Origin: JAUSNA01 sp964511965
Lineage (GTDB): Bacteria > Patescibacteriota > Microgenomatia > Levybacterales > GWA1-39-11
Direction: 5' to 3'
DNA: 32,167 bases
Assembly: GCA_964511965.1 (NCBI GenBank)
Contig: CAZEGF010000049.1
Span: 1 to 32,167 of the forward strand
Numbering within the stretch: the stretch's first letter is position 1; the number at the start of each line of letters is the position of its first letter. Of this stretch, positions 8,301 through 15,541 are shown piece after piece. The notes below the pieces were generated by a model. That model made no database searches. It was not told where the DNA came from and saw only the letters and a list, made by a program, of their open reading frames with translations. A program made the translations under genes and the position numbers.

Positions 8301-8950
8301 CTTTCACCACGTTCTATTGCTTTTTCAGCTCTTCTTTTCATCTCAGGAGTTATCTTGCCTCCTCCTTTAACGATTGTTTCAAACATTTTCTCCCAATCTT
8401 TCTTGGCCCGCTCAACTTGAAAATCAACCACTTTTTCTTCTGCTTTTTCCTCTTCCTCTTCTTTTTTCTTTGCATCCGCAACATCTTGCTCAAGCTTTGC
8501 AACAATTGCTTTTATGTCCTCGGCAAGCCTTGGACTTTTTTGGGCTATTATCTCATCAAGTCTTTCCAAATACTTTTTATCATCAACTATCCCCTCACCT
8601 AAAATTGCTACAATCATTTTTCCCATGTCCCCGGAAAATGTTTCTTTCAAGATCTCTGGCTTAAGCCCATCAATTGATTGGGTAACGTTCTTAAATTTAT
8701 TTGGATCCTTAACAATTTTATCGATTTGTTCATCGATCTTATCTTCTTTTGAGTCGGTTCTAAAAGGGGAGCCAGACTCTGCAGCCTTTTGCCGCTCATC
8801 AGCAGTCAGTTCGCGATTAAGAAGTGTTCCCCACACTTTTGTTGCTGCTGTTGCTTGATCTGCTGTAATATTTTTTTTCGCACGTGCTTCTGAAATATCG
8901 CGGATCTTTTTTGAGAGTTCTTTTATATCGTCTTGTTCTTCTTCAGCCAT
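5327..8950 (-). CDS. Very large cytoplasmic protein of unknown function in the T4SS locus
   Basis: I do not recognise this 1207-residue protein. It has no signal peptide and no clear membrane span. The N-terminal ~470 residues are highly charged (runs of E/K, for example K-K-K-E-E-E-E-E-K-A-E-E-K) and look like alternating helical or coiled-coil segments. From about residue 480 to the end it is tryptophan- and aromatic-richer and looks globular, ending in an amphipathic segment (M-M-P-E-L-F-K-L-F-F-G-G-I-V-D-F-A-A). The start at 8950 is chosen because GGGAGGT lies 7 nt upstream, a strong Shine-Dalgarno, and a good promoter precedes it. An ORF extension of 46 codons upstream would run through that promoter. 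It is divergent from the P-loop regulator and convergent with the VirB6-like gene. A T4SS-linked role is inferred from position only. Confidence 0.85.
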   Translation of the reverse strand: MAEEEQDDIKELSKKIRDISEARAKKNITADQATAATKVWGTLLNRELTADERQKAAESGSPFRTDSKEDKIDEQIDKIVKDPNKFKNVTQSIDGLKPEILKETFSGDMGKMIVAILGEGIVDDKKYLERLDEIIAQKSPRLAEDIKAIVAKLEQDVADAKKKEEEEEKAEEKVVDFQVERAKKDWEKMFETIVKGGGKITPEMKRRAEKAIERGESPQIAGGAIGDGIFENFNEDDYENQHLRRLAIDLREAGVEKKVTEKFLIQIENSLKATLAGKHITREEYEKFRADLNEKKKQFEIKRQEALNAPTVEDNIGKIEQANELVNEVEGKVNSIPDDADQEAFNLMKSQILGDDKIIGSLTLRNIENEKIEQIHKKIQALDSITNPAQFKQELNALIEEARTLQPEPKNESESIDDKDIDAKLRKKGLTANNVFQRGVSEGWLSEDLFRTEPRSVVDLAKWIMVTDDARIWAPDATYPLFKIIKQANPETGEAAEIEFQPDSFIIWLRNKMIELHNDNSSDPMSPLTQVAIRTLYSPVSILQMKYDKQRYFSDPNTGEIMDDLYNEVVLEAWLFGVRRNNDLAYRQVMNSDEKLFDAIAALNAKNEHTNSTNAADYYSMADRFVRGYDENGKEKVRDTKVGDGILLANSIYRNIADIDKLQGAEEDREKGRVAVEGVLDKNNTMFTSEGWRNAVRILTEKGHWEDVTSYGNLYFGQGEDKSVWMVNPKTKQKTEIFNADGKMNKAGFISYVNFFVSPTSLQSNIRVVRELVKQAVAHEMNFDNGLGYPPSEEEKEKDHDEAKAEKKNFSIAARRNVKRVNLDFVEINSFVEQRWNGAAARADIGYRGYDAWTKMNAQKYRERQSRGGTMGPIGNPYDIPILKNVAPDMWLALRTESNESAQEVFNKIVKIQRQMYKYPEGDPERERLQNERDEIMKTLRFPDTTQQDWASNQVIRGAKIWHAMLGTEDLGFSKLVTRNALGMLQYNRGEFEKVVKDEFLKNRRYAFKSNNAINYGANERVLVGTEGGVPQYKEMTVAESMFGYNVMNPLFEEWYEGKIKFEKFDENGKKISVNTKDVVINEYLNTDAGRDHLFKNVCRAGLAAQLKAHRQYFGTGERWDAGMVHNFIDSLKTLKSYTEDSNNPGQEIPGGESFFTHEDIEWILKTAGCQHWKLIREEAFLSGVDMLKMMPELFKLFFGGIVDFAA

Positions 8951-8956
8951 ACTATT

Positions 8957-9001
8957 ACCTCCCGCCTTCTTCAGTGTACGGGGGTACGAATTTTTTGTCA
9001 A
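8957..9001 (-). promoter_or_regulatory. Promoter and Shine-Dalgarno of the 1207-aa gene
   Basis: TTGACA (9001-8996), a 17-bp spacer and TACACT (8978-8973) on the minus strand are followed by the Shine-Dalgarno GGGAGGT (8963-8957) before ATG 8950. This contrasts with many neighbours that lack any ribosome-binding site. Confidence 0.7.
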
Positions 9002-9121
9002 TTGAGCCTCAGAAAGGTAGTTAAAATACTCGTTCATATGAGGCAATTGTAGTGAATAAGCGCTCTTTTGCCTTGATATTAAGCTCACAAAATCTTAACA
9101 AAAGAAGCACGTCTTCTAAGG

Positions 9122-9127
9122 TATAAT
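9122..9127 (+). promoter_or_regulatory. -10 box of the P-loop/winged-helix gene
   Basis: A perfect TATAAT ends 6 nt before the ATG at 9134, so transcription should start at or next to the A of the start codon. No convincing -35 hexamer is seen at 16-18 bp, and no Shine-Dalgarno is present. Confidence 0.55.
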
Positions 9128-9133
9128 GAGAAT

Positions 9134-10456
9134 ATGCTTCAATCAAAACATTTTGAATCTCTATATCCACCTCGTACCCGTGAGGCAGAAATCCGCGAAA
9201 TTATGGCCTATCTTCAAAAAGGTCTTTCAGTGCAATTGATCGGCCTTCCGGGAAGCGGTAAAAATAATATCCTAAATCTTCTTTCCTATAATAAGGGGGT
9301 TAGGGTTAACGTCTTTGAAAAGTTGGAAGAAAGTATCCACTTTGTCTATTTAGACTGCTCGGAGCTTAAGGGAAGAAATTTACTTGAGGCAACCAAATTC
9401 TTTCTCATATCACTCTCCTACTCTTTAAATGAACATGATATGAGTGAGGAGGCAGAAAAAATTAACGCACTCACTAAAGAAGCGCTTAAATTTCAGGATG
9501 AGCTGATACTATTTCAAGCACTAAAGCAAGGAATAGACTATCTAACGGAAGAGAAAAAATTAACCGTCGTTTTTTCATTGGACCGGTTTCATGACTATTT
9601 ACCTGACGTAACTCCTCAGTTTTTCAATAACCTGAAGATACTAAGAAACCGGGCAAAATATAGATTTTCTTGTATTTTTGGCCTTAATCGTCCGCTTGAG
9701 GATATGCTAGAGCCGGTCATTTTTTCTGATTTTTATGATTTTGTTATCGGGAATTATGTCTATGTCCGGCTTTATGATCCGGTTGGTATGGATTTTCGTC
9801 TTTCTTATCTTGAAAAAACAACAGGAAAAAAGGCGACAGAAAAAGAGAAAGAGGAATTAATCCGGCTTACCGGAGGGCATGGAAAATTAACAAGAGCATC
9901 CTATGAAGCATATCTGTCAGATGACAAACATATAAATAACAGTGATTATCTTCTCAAAAAAAGTCCTGTCCAAGGTACACTTTACGAGATATGGCTTAAT
10001 TTTCTACCACTCGAACAACATTTTCTGAAGTCTTTTGTTAAAGGCTCAAGGGACGAAGTTCCCGAATTTTTAATTAACGTTGGAATTATTGAAAATGATT
10101 CTTTAAATATTGTTCTTTTGGGAGACTTCATAAACACTCTCTCTATATCTACTACTGAAAAATTGGAAATTGATTTAGACCGCAATGAAATATTAAAGGG
10201 AGGGCAACCTATTTCAGACCTTCTCTCCCCTTCCGAATTTAGGCTTCTTATGTTTTTGATACAAAATAAAGGAAGAATCTGTACAAAAGATGAAATAATA
10301 AATTCAACCTGGAAAGACACAAAAACTCAGGAAGGTGTTACCGACCAGGCATTGGATCAAATAATTTACAGACTGAGGAAAAAGGTTGAGGCAGACCCTA
10401 ACCACCCCCACTATATCCAAACCCTTAAAGGACGTGGGTACAAATTTGAGGACTAG
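9134..10456 (+). CDS. P-loop NTPase with C-terminal OmpR/PhoB-type winged helix
   Basis: This 440-residue protein joins an AAA/STAND-like ATPase region to a DNA-binding domain. The P-loop is G37-L-P-G-S-G-K43-N44: the usual Ser/Thr after the lysine is replaced by Asn. A Walker-B-like strand L-T-V-V-F-S-L-D lies near residue 145. Residues 348-440 form a Trans_reg_C winged helix: L-S-P-S-E-F-R-L-L, then Q-I-I-Y-R-L-R-K-K-V-E, then Y-I-Q-T-L-K-G-R-G-Y-K-F. There is no receiver domain and no membrane segment. It is likely a transcription regulator of the surrounding T4SS genes, since it lies divergent to one unit and directly upstream of the pilin operon; the target is inferred from position. The start is supported by TATAAT 6 nt upstream. 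Confidence 0.8.
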   Translation: MLQSKHFESLYPPRTREAEIREIMAYLQKGLSVQLIGLPGSGKNNILNLLSYNKGVRVNVFEKLEESIHFVYLDCSELKGRNLLEATKFFLISLSYSLNEHDMSEEAEKINALTKEALKFQDELILFQALKQGIDYLTEEKKLTVVFSLDRFHDYLPDVTPQFFNNLKILRNRAKYRFSCIFGLNRPLEDMLEPVIFSDFYDFVIGNYVYVRLYDPVGMDFRLSYLEKTTGKKATEKEKEELIRLTGGHGKLTRASYEAYLSDDKHINNSDYLLKKSPVQGTLYEIWLNFLPLEQHFLKSFVKGSRDEVPEFLINVGIIENDSLNIVLLGDFINTLSISTTEKLEIDLDRNEILKGGQPISDLLSPSEFRLLMFLIQNKGRICTKDEIINSTWKDTKTQEGVTDQALDQIIYRLRKKVEADPNHPHYIQTLKGRGYKFED

Positions 10457-10461
10457 TCAAA

Positions 10462-10490
10462 TTGCAATATAGTAAGAATTTGTCTACGAT
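10462..10490 (+). promoter_or_regulatory. Promoter of the pilin operon
   Basis: TTGCAA (10462-10467), a 17-bp spacer and TACGAT (10485-10490) end 8 nt before the ATG at 10499. The mRNA would have a 0-2 nt leader and there is no Shine-Dalgarno. Confidence 0.55.
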
Positions 10491-10498
10491 TAAGGTAC

Positions 10499-11998
10499 AT
10501 GAAAAAACTGTTTCTCTTCCCGTTGTTTTTTTTCTTGCTCCTTACTTTTTTTGCCTATAAAAATGGTTCTTTTGCCCAGGGTACGACTCCAGCTCCATCT
10601 GAAGCCCCCACTGCACCTTCTTATACGATTAATGATCTCCCGGTAAATGACAATCCCGAACTCCTTTACGACCTCTACAAGCACCCTGAAACAAGGATAG
10701 ACGGAAATACGAGAAGTGTTTGGATAAAGTTTACAAACCTCCAACCAAATAAAGCTTATTATGTTTGCCCCGATCAAGATCTTAAGAACTGCGCTCTCCC
10801 ATATAAAAAACTGGATAAGTTTACATCCGGGCCTGACGGTACAATTACTATGAATGTCTGTGGAGATGGGAATGATCTTATTAAGGGAGTGCAAGTACAG
10901 GGAATACATCTTCCAGACCGGGTTGGTGGCCAAATCAATGAGAAATGTAAAGATTCTAGAGATTTCTTTTCAGAAGGACATACTTATAGGGCATCACTTT
11001 ATACTAATTCAGTTGCAGCAGGAGACACATCCGGAAATCTGGGTGACAGGGTCGTTAATAGCTCGGTTTCATTAAGTCCTATTATTTCCGCACAATTTTT
11101 TGTTGCCCACTCTTATCCACTAGTAAAATTGAATGCCGCCAATCCTTACACCGACCCCATAGAGGTAAAACTTTGGGGAAGAAGGCCTGGAGGAGACAAT
11201 AAGAATAACTATCAGGTAATAATTGAGGGAATTGACAATAAATATAAAAAAGAACACTGCTATACGATTCCTGAAAAAGACTGGTGGACCCAAAATTTAA
11301 CGGTTGGCATCAATACTCAATTTGATGAACTAAAAAACACGGTCATTCCTGAATTTATTTTAAATGGGACCGGATTTAGCATTCCAACTCCTAGAGCCGA
11401 TATGTATGCAGCTATAAATACATACGGAAGGGGTACGGCTGATGAGTCGCATGGCCCACTTGGAAAAGGCACTTATATTTTAAAAGTTAACGAGCGGGTG
11501 AGTGACAATAGACCTCTTGGAATTGGGAATAATTGTGAAGGGGGAAACACTTACATGCATGTTTTTTTCCAAATCCAAAGTAAAGGAGGTATTAAAATTC
11601 TCAAAGTTGAATATGATCCAAATGACTCTGACACTACAAAAATTGAAAAAGAGGCTCCTGCCCCACCACCACCTTGTGCAGATGGAGAACTGGACCCAGA
11701 TACAAAAACGTGTAAAGCTTTTAATGTTGCTCTTCTTGGAAAGATTCAACTAGAACCTTTACCTTTTATAAAAAGCCTTTACACGTTAGTGTTGTCAATT
11801 GCGGGACTTGCTGCGGTTGTAATTATTATAAGAGCCGGCTACAAACTCATGTACTCCAGGGGCGACAAAGAAATGATAACGGATGCAAGATCACAGATCA
11901 CTTCAGCTATCATTGGTCTTCTTTTTATCATTTTTGCCTATGTGATACTATCTATCATAGGAGTTGATATATTAAAAATACCTGGATTTAGTAATTAA
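10499..11998 (+). CDS. Large secreted protein with C-terminal T4SS-pilin domain
   Basis: This 499-residue protein has a signal peptide (residues 1-26, cleavage near S-F-A/Q). A long extracytoplasmic part carries nine cysteines (for example C90, C98, C121, C150, C254, C346, C393, C405), suggesting disulfides. A proline-rich hinge follows (A-P-A-P-P-P-P-C, about 386-393). The C-terminus has two membrane helices (about 426-444 and 464-487) separated by R-A-G-Y-K-L-M-Y-S-R-G-D-K-E. The helix-loop-helix pattern (G-x4-5-S-x-G-D, then A-R-x2-I, then A-I-I-G-L) is shared with the next three small pilins, so the C-terminus is a pilin-like module. The N-terminal part could be an adhesin or tip domain; that is inference. 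It is first in the operon and separated by 1 bp from the next gene. Confidence 0.7.
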   Translation: MKKLFLFPLFFFLLLTFFAYKNGSFAQGTTPAPSEAPTAPSYTINDLPVNDNPELLYDLYKHPETRIDGNTRSVWIKFTNLQPNKAYYVCPDQDLKNCALPYKKLDKFTSGPDGTITMNVCGDGNDLIKGVQVQGIHLPDRVGGQINEKCKDSRDFFSEGHTYRASLYTNSVAAGDTSGNLGDRVVNSSVSLSPIISAQFFVAHSYPLVKLNAANPYTDPIEVKLWGRRPGGDNKNNYQVIIEGIDNKYKKEHCYTIPEKDWWTQNLTVGINTQFDELKNTVIPEFILNGTGFSIPTPRADMYAAINTYGRGTADESHGPLGKGTYILKVNERVSDNRPLGIGNNCEGGNTYMHVFFQIQSKGGIKILKVEYDPNDSDTTKIEKEAPAPPPPCADGELDPDTKTCKAFNVALLGKIQLEPLPFIKSLYTLVLSIAGLAAVVIIIRAGYKLMYSRGDKEMITDARSQITSAIIGLLFIIFAYVILSIIGVDILKIPGFSN

Positions 11999-11999
11999 T

Positions 12000-12329
12000 A
12001 TGCAAAATTTATTAGCACTTAAAATTAACGGCGAAGAAATTCCTGCACCAACAAATATTCCAACCGAAGGGCTTTCAGGGTCGGGAGGCAAAATAATTGG
12101 TTTTGGACTTACACTTTTTCTGATTGTAGCTGTTCTTCTTGCCTTTGGGTTTTTGATATATGGAGGATACAACTGGATCATGTCTGAAGGAGACAAAACC
12201 AAAGTTGAAAGTGCTCGAAAAACAATAATTTTTGCAATTGTCGGACTGATGCTTTGTTTTGTTTCTTTCTTTTTGGTCCAATTGTTAGGCGCTATATTAA
12301 ATGTCAATTTTTTCAATCTTTCCCTATAA
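12000..12329 (+). CDS. T4SS pilin-family small membrane protein (pilin 2)
   Basis: This 109-residue protein has an N-terminal polar segment without a strong classical signal peptide. Two hydrophobic helices (about 36-57 and 77-100) are separated by G-G-Y-N-W-I-M-S-E-G-D-K-T-K-V-E-S-A-R-K. This is the VirB2/TrbC-like arrangement seen in the Patescibacteria 'type IV secretion system pilin' family. It starts 1 bp after the preceding stop, with no Shine-Dalgarno, so translation probably depends on coupling. It is a paralogue of the flanking pilin-domain genes. Confidence 0.75.
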   Translation: MQNLLALKINGEEIPAPTNIPTEGLSGSGGKIIGFGLTLFLIVAVLLAFGFLIYGGYNWIMSEGDKTKVESARKTIIFAIVGLMLCFVSFFLVQLLGAILNVNFFNLSL

Positions 12330-12332
12330 CCC

Positions 12333-12361
12333 TTGACAAGAACATTCAAACCTGATAACAA
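12333..12361 (+). promoter_or_regulatory. Internal promoter driving pilin 3
   Basis: A perfect TTGACA (12333-12338), a 17-bp spacer and TAACAA (12356-12361; AACAAT one base later fits better at 18 bp) lie in the only real gap of the pilin cluster. The element gives a leader of about 5 nt before the ATG at 12373. Confidence 0.55.
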
Positions 12362-12372
12362 TTAATTACAAC

Positions 12373-12786
12373 ATGAAAAAACTTCTCACAATTGGTACAT
12401 CAATTGCCACTTTCTTTACACTTACAATTCCGGCTTTTGCTTTAGACAATAAAAGTTTGAATCCATGCGACAACAATACAAACGATGCATTAAAAGCAGC
12501 TTGTGCCGGACAGGGACTTAGTCTTGGATCTGTTCTTGGATTTGTTATAACAATTGCTTTTATTATCGCAATACTCGTTGCACTTCTCTTCCTTATCTGG
12601 GGAGGCATTAAATGGATCACATCAGGTGGAGACAAAGGTGGCGTTGAAGCAGCAAGAAGTCAGATTATTGCAGCAATTATTGGTCTTATTATCGTATTTT
12701 TAGCATTTTTCATCCTCAACTTGGTACTCGGCCTCTTTGGCCTTGACCTGTTCCATCTCAAGCTTCCTACCCTTAACGGTCAATAA
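12373..12786 (+). CDS. T4SS pilin-family protein with signal peptide (pilin 3, probable major pilin)
   Basis: This 137-residue protein has a clear Sec signal peptide (M-K-K-L-L-T-I-G, cleavage near P-A-F-A/L). The short mature N-terminus has two cysteines (L-N-P-C and A-A-C-A-G), and two helices (about 50-73 and 93-117) flank W-G-G-I-K-W-I-T-S-G-G-D-K-G. Signal peptide plus two-helix core is the VirB2 pilin plan. Among the four paralogues it alone follows a strong internal promoter, which suggests higher expression; the label 'major pilin' is inferred from that. Pilin 4 follows after 3 bp. Confidence 0.78.
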   Translation: MKKLLTIGTSIATFFTLTIPAFALDNKSLNPCDNNTNDALKAACAGQGLSLGSVLGFVITIAFIIAILVALLFLIWGGIKWITSGGDKGGVEAARSQIIAAIIGLIIVFLAFFILNLVLGLFGLDLFHLKLPTLNGQ

Positions 12787-12789
12787 CGT

Positions 12790-13104
12790 ATGTGGAATCA
12801 ATGTCTTGAAAACGGCGACGTTGCAACGCTTGCCTGTATTCCAATTGTCATCAAAAATGTAGTAACAGCAGCACTTGTCTTCTCAGGCATGGTTGCTTTG
12901 GTTCTTATTATTTTTGCCGGAACACGCTATATAACATCCAAAGGTGATCCAACAAAAGTTGAGGGGGCCAAAAAAACATTGACCTACGCTGTTTTGGGGC
13001 TTTTTATTATCTTTCTCTCTTTCTTTATCGTGAGTCTTATCTCGCAGCTTACCGGGGTTGATCAAATAGCAAAGCCTTCTCTAGACCAATCTCAAACTCC
13101 TTAA
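12790..13104 (+). CDS. T4SS pilin-family small membrane protein (pilin 4)
   Basis: This 104-residue protein shows the same core: a first helix (about 27-47), F-A-G-T-R-Y-I-T-S-K-G-D-P-T-K-V-E-G-A-K-K, and a second helix (about 66-88). The N-terminus has two cysteines (N-Q-C-L and L-A-C-I-P) but no obvious cleaved signal peptide. It lies 3 bp after pilin 3. Its stop is 2 bp from the stop of the convergent 652-aa gene, so there is no room for a dedicated terminator. Confidence 0.75.
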   Translation: MWNQCLENGDVATLACIPIVIKNVVTAALVFSGMVALVLIIFAGTRYITSKGDPTKVEGAKKTLTYAVLGLFIIFLSFFIVSLISQLTGVDQIAKPSLDQSQTP

Positions 13105-13106
13105 GC

Positions 13107-15065
13107 TTAAAATAGAGGTCCACCTGGCGCTCCAATTGCATTTCCGGCCGCTGCATATGCACCATAAATTGCACTAGCACCCACTGCTAAGAATGGTGCA
13201 CCAAACAATAAGGCCAATAAGCCTACACCAGTTTTGTACGTATTCGGATTTCTCATAAGTCCTTTTATTACATCTCCCGTGGATGCTTTTGATGGCCCCC
13301 TGAGTCGATCAATAACATCTTGCGCATCTTTATTTTTAGCAATAGCATTATCAATAGCCGCAATTCCCCAGTCAGTCTCGGCTAACACTCGAATGTCCCC
13401 ATCTTCAGGTTTTCCACCAGACTCAAAGTAATTTCGCAACAAGCGCTCTGTAACAATTGCCCCCATCTTCTTCATATAATCGGTGTCCTTATATCTGTCA
13501 TCCAATCTCCTTCTCTCTTCTGCTTCCTCAGGTGAATTGGCCCCCTTATTTCTACGAATTTCACTGATACTTTCCTCCATAAATTGTTTGACCAACCAAT
13601 CTGTATTTCTTTCTTGAAGCATTTGGTTGTATGCAGCCTTAACCACTTTCCCATTAACCTTTGTCCTCTTTCCCTTCTTTGCCTCTCTCCATTTAGCCTC
13701 CATAGCTCCGTAAATATGTTTTTCGTCAGCGGTTTGGGCAGTCTCTGTTGCTTTTGCAGCGAGCTTTGCTTGTGCTGCTTCATACCTCTTAACCTCTGTT
13801 TCCAAGAATTTAGTAGCAGCCTCTTGAAACATCCCCTCGACATTATTTACAAACTTCTCCTCATCTACAGCCCGTGCTGCTCTTTGTACATCCAGATTTC
13901 TCTTTGCTGTCTTAAAGTCAAGTTCTGCCTTTGCGCTTTCCTCAATTAACGGAACCTCTGCAGTCTTAAGATCATTTCTTTCTTTGTTAAGTCTATTTAT
14001 TTCATCCTCGTATCCCCGAAGTGTTCCTTGGTCAGTTTGAATTTGGTTCATCTCAGCTCTCAAAACCCTCATTCTTGCTTCTGCCTGAGCTATTTGTTGA
14101 ATAACTCCCTGATTTGGAGTTTGGACTGGTGTTTTTCTGTGTAAAACTTTTTGAGTGTTTGGATCAACAGTATCAGCTTCGTCAAATGTGTGCACTTCCG
14201 CTCTTGGATATGCGGCATTTACGGATTGCGTTAATTGCTCAATCTCGGTTTGTTTTAACCGCAAGGTGGCTTCCCACCCTGAAGCCAAACCTCTCAACCT
14301 TATTAAATCGTTGTATTCATTTGTGCCAGGAAGGAATTTCTTCTCCCCATCCTCTATTTTTTGAAGCCTTTCTTTTAAAGCAGTAAGAGCCTCTTCCTTT
14401 GCTTTATAGATTTTTTCAGCTTTTGCAAATTCATCTTCAGCAACCGAAAGGAGATCTTTTGAAATTTTTCCCTGATTATAGACATCAGCAAATTCTTGAG
14501 AAAGAGCTTTTAGCGCATGGGGATTCTTAAGAAACAGTTCTTCTATCTTTGCTTGTTTTTCAGCAGGATTGAGACCATCAAAAATAGCTTTTCCTTGAGG
14601 CCAAGACTCAATTGCCCTTTGACATGCCTCGCTTAATATTTGTTTTTTTTGAGCTGCTGTTTTTGGATCTCTTATGTCGGGGTTTGTTGCATCATCATCT
14701 TTTATGTCATCAAATCCTTTATCTAATAGTTCGCGAGCAATGCGGGAAGCAACGTCCGCTCTTTTCCTGAGCTCTTCTGATCTTGGCTCTGTTGAATAAT
14801 CTTTTTCTCCAGCATTAGGTCCAGTATCAAATCTTTTTGTCCCTATGTTTTCATTATTGAGATTGTGGACTTCACCTGGGTTAGGTGCCGGATGAGGCCT
14901 TATACCATCTAAGATTTGTCGCGCAGGAATGTCTTTTGCCACTTCATCGCGAAGTTTTGCTGCAAGTTCCTGCTCGCGAGTTGGGGTAGCTCCGCCAGTT
15001 ACTTCTTTTCCGACAACAGCTTCGGCGGCTACTTGAGGTTGCTCCATTAATGTCGGTGTTGGCAT
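13107..15065 (-). CDS. Large coiled-coil protein with C-terminal hydrophobic segment, unknown function
   Basis: I do not recognise this 652-residue protein. It has no signal peptide. Most of the length (about 120-560) is charged and heptad-like (long K/E/A/Q runs such as A-E-A-R-M-R-V-L-R-A-E-M), predicting extended coiled coil. The last ~40 residues are hydrophobic (G-V-G-L-L-A-L-L-F-G-A-P-F-L-A-V-G-A), which could anchor the protein by its tail in the membrane. It is read opposite to the pilins and lies 1 bp downstream of the 113-aa gene, forming a two-gene operon. Its place between the pilin and PrgI-VirB4 modules suggests a cytoplasmic scaffold or substrate of the T4SS; that is inference only. 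Confidence 0.8.
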   Translation of the reverse strand: MPTPTLMEQPQVAAEAVVGKEVTGGATPTREQELAAKLRDEVAKDIPARQILDGIRPHPAPNPGEVHNLNNENIGTKRFDTGPNAGEKDYSTEPRSEELRKRADVASRIARELLDKGFDDIKDDDATNPDIRDPKTAAQKKQILSEACQRAIESWPQGKAIFDGLNPAEKQAKIEELFLKNPHALKALSQEFADVYNQGKISKDLLSVAEDEFAKAEKIYKAKEEALTALKERLQKIEDGEKKFLPGTNEYNDLIRLRGLASGWEATLRLKQTEIEQLTQSVNAAYPRAEVHTFDEADTVDPNTQKVLHRKTPVQTPNQGVIQQIAQAEARMRVLRAEMNQIQTDQGTLRGYEDEINRLNKERNDLKTAEVPLIEESAKAELDFKTAKRNLDVQRAARAVDEEKFVNNVEGMFQEAATKFLETEVKRYEAAQAKLAAKATETAQTADEKHIYGAMEAKWREAKKGKRTKVNGKVVKAAYNQMLQERNTDWLVKQFMEESISEIRRNKGANSPEEAEERRRLDDRYKDTDYMKKMGAIVTERLLRNYFESGGKPEDGDIRVLAETDWGIAAIDNAIAKNKDAQDVIDRLRGPSKASTGDVIKGLMRNPNTYKTGVGLLALLFGAPFLAVGASAIYGAYAAAGNAIGAPGGPLF

Positions 15066-15066
15066 A

Positions 15067-15408
15067 TTAGTTGGTATTTGTTGCTGATTTGGCTAGGGCT
15101 AGTGCGTCATCTACTTTTCCGTGTTGCAAAAGGGCAAGTGCTCCTTCTGTTGCCTCTCCTTCAAATTTTTCTTGATTTTCAGTCCTCTGCTCTTGCATCA
15201 ACACATCTAAAAATGGCCATAGGTCTGAAAGGTCTTCGTAGAGTTTGTTGACTTCGGTTTCTGACTGGAGCTTTTCTACTTTATCCAAAACATACTCAGC
15301 GATTTCTGATGCCTCATACGCTTCTATCTCTTTTGACTCGAGGCCAAGTATTACCGCGTCTAGAATATGTTTGTAAATAGCATTAGCCTGCTCTTGTGCA
15401 AGGGCCAT
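15067..15408 (-). CDS. Small acidic helical protein, unknown function
   Basis: This 113-residue protein (M-A-L-A-Q-E-Q-A-N-A-I-Y-K-H-I) is acidic and all-helical in appearance, with no membrane segment. I do not recognise a family. Its partner, the 652-aa coiled-coil protein, starts 1 bp after its stop, so the two are translated together and may act together, for example as a chaperone or accessory subunit; that role is inferred. The ATG at 15408 is preferred over the in-frame ATG at 15417 because the latter overlaps the -10 element; the chosen ATG is 7 nt after the -10 box. Confidence 0.7.
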   Translation of the reverse strand: MALAQEQANAIYKHILDAVILGLESKEIEAYEASEIAEYVLDKVEKLQSETEVNKLYEDLSDLWPFLDVLMQEQRTENQEKFEGEATEGALALLQHGKVDDALALAKSATNTN

Positions 15409-15415
15409 ATATATC

Positions 15416-15445
15416 ATAGTAATATTATTAGGTTCATCACGTCAA
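15416..15445 (-). promoter_or_regulatory. Promoter of the 113-aa/652-aa operon
   Basis: On the minus strand, TTGACG (15445-15440), an 18-bp spacer and TACTAT (15421-15416) end 7 nt before ATG 15408. The mRNA is probably leaderless. Confidence 0.55.
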
Positions 15446-15505
15446 CACCTAATTGTTTTCACACCAGCCTCAAGCATCCCCCTATTTTGACCCAGTTTGA
15501 ACTGC

Positions 15506-15532
15506 TTGCAGACAAAATTTTCACGTTATACT
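15506..15532 (+). promoter_or_regulatory. Promoter of the PrgI-VirB4 operon
   Basis: TATACT (15527-15532) is a 5/6 match to the -10 consensus. TTGCAG lies 15 bp upstream (15506-15511), a short but usable spacing. The predicted leader is about 34 nt and contains a strong hairpin. Confidence 0.5.
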
Positions 15533-15541
15533 CTTTACGTA

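Noticed and set aside
8153..8858. Three plus-strand ORFs of 96-149 codons
   Set aside because: They are antisense shadows of the E/K-rich part of the 1207-aa gene (Phe/Leu/Ser-rich translations).
8951..9088. 46-codon N-terminal extension of the 1207-aa protein
   Set aside because: It would run through the promoter, and a strong Shine-Dalgarno marks ATG 8950.
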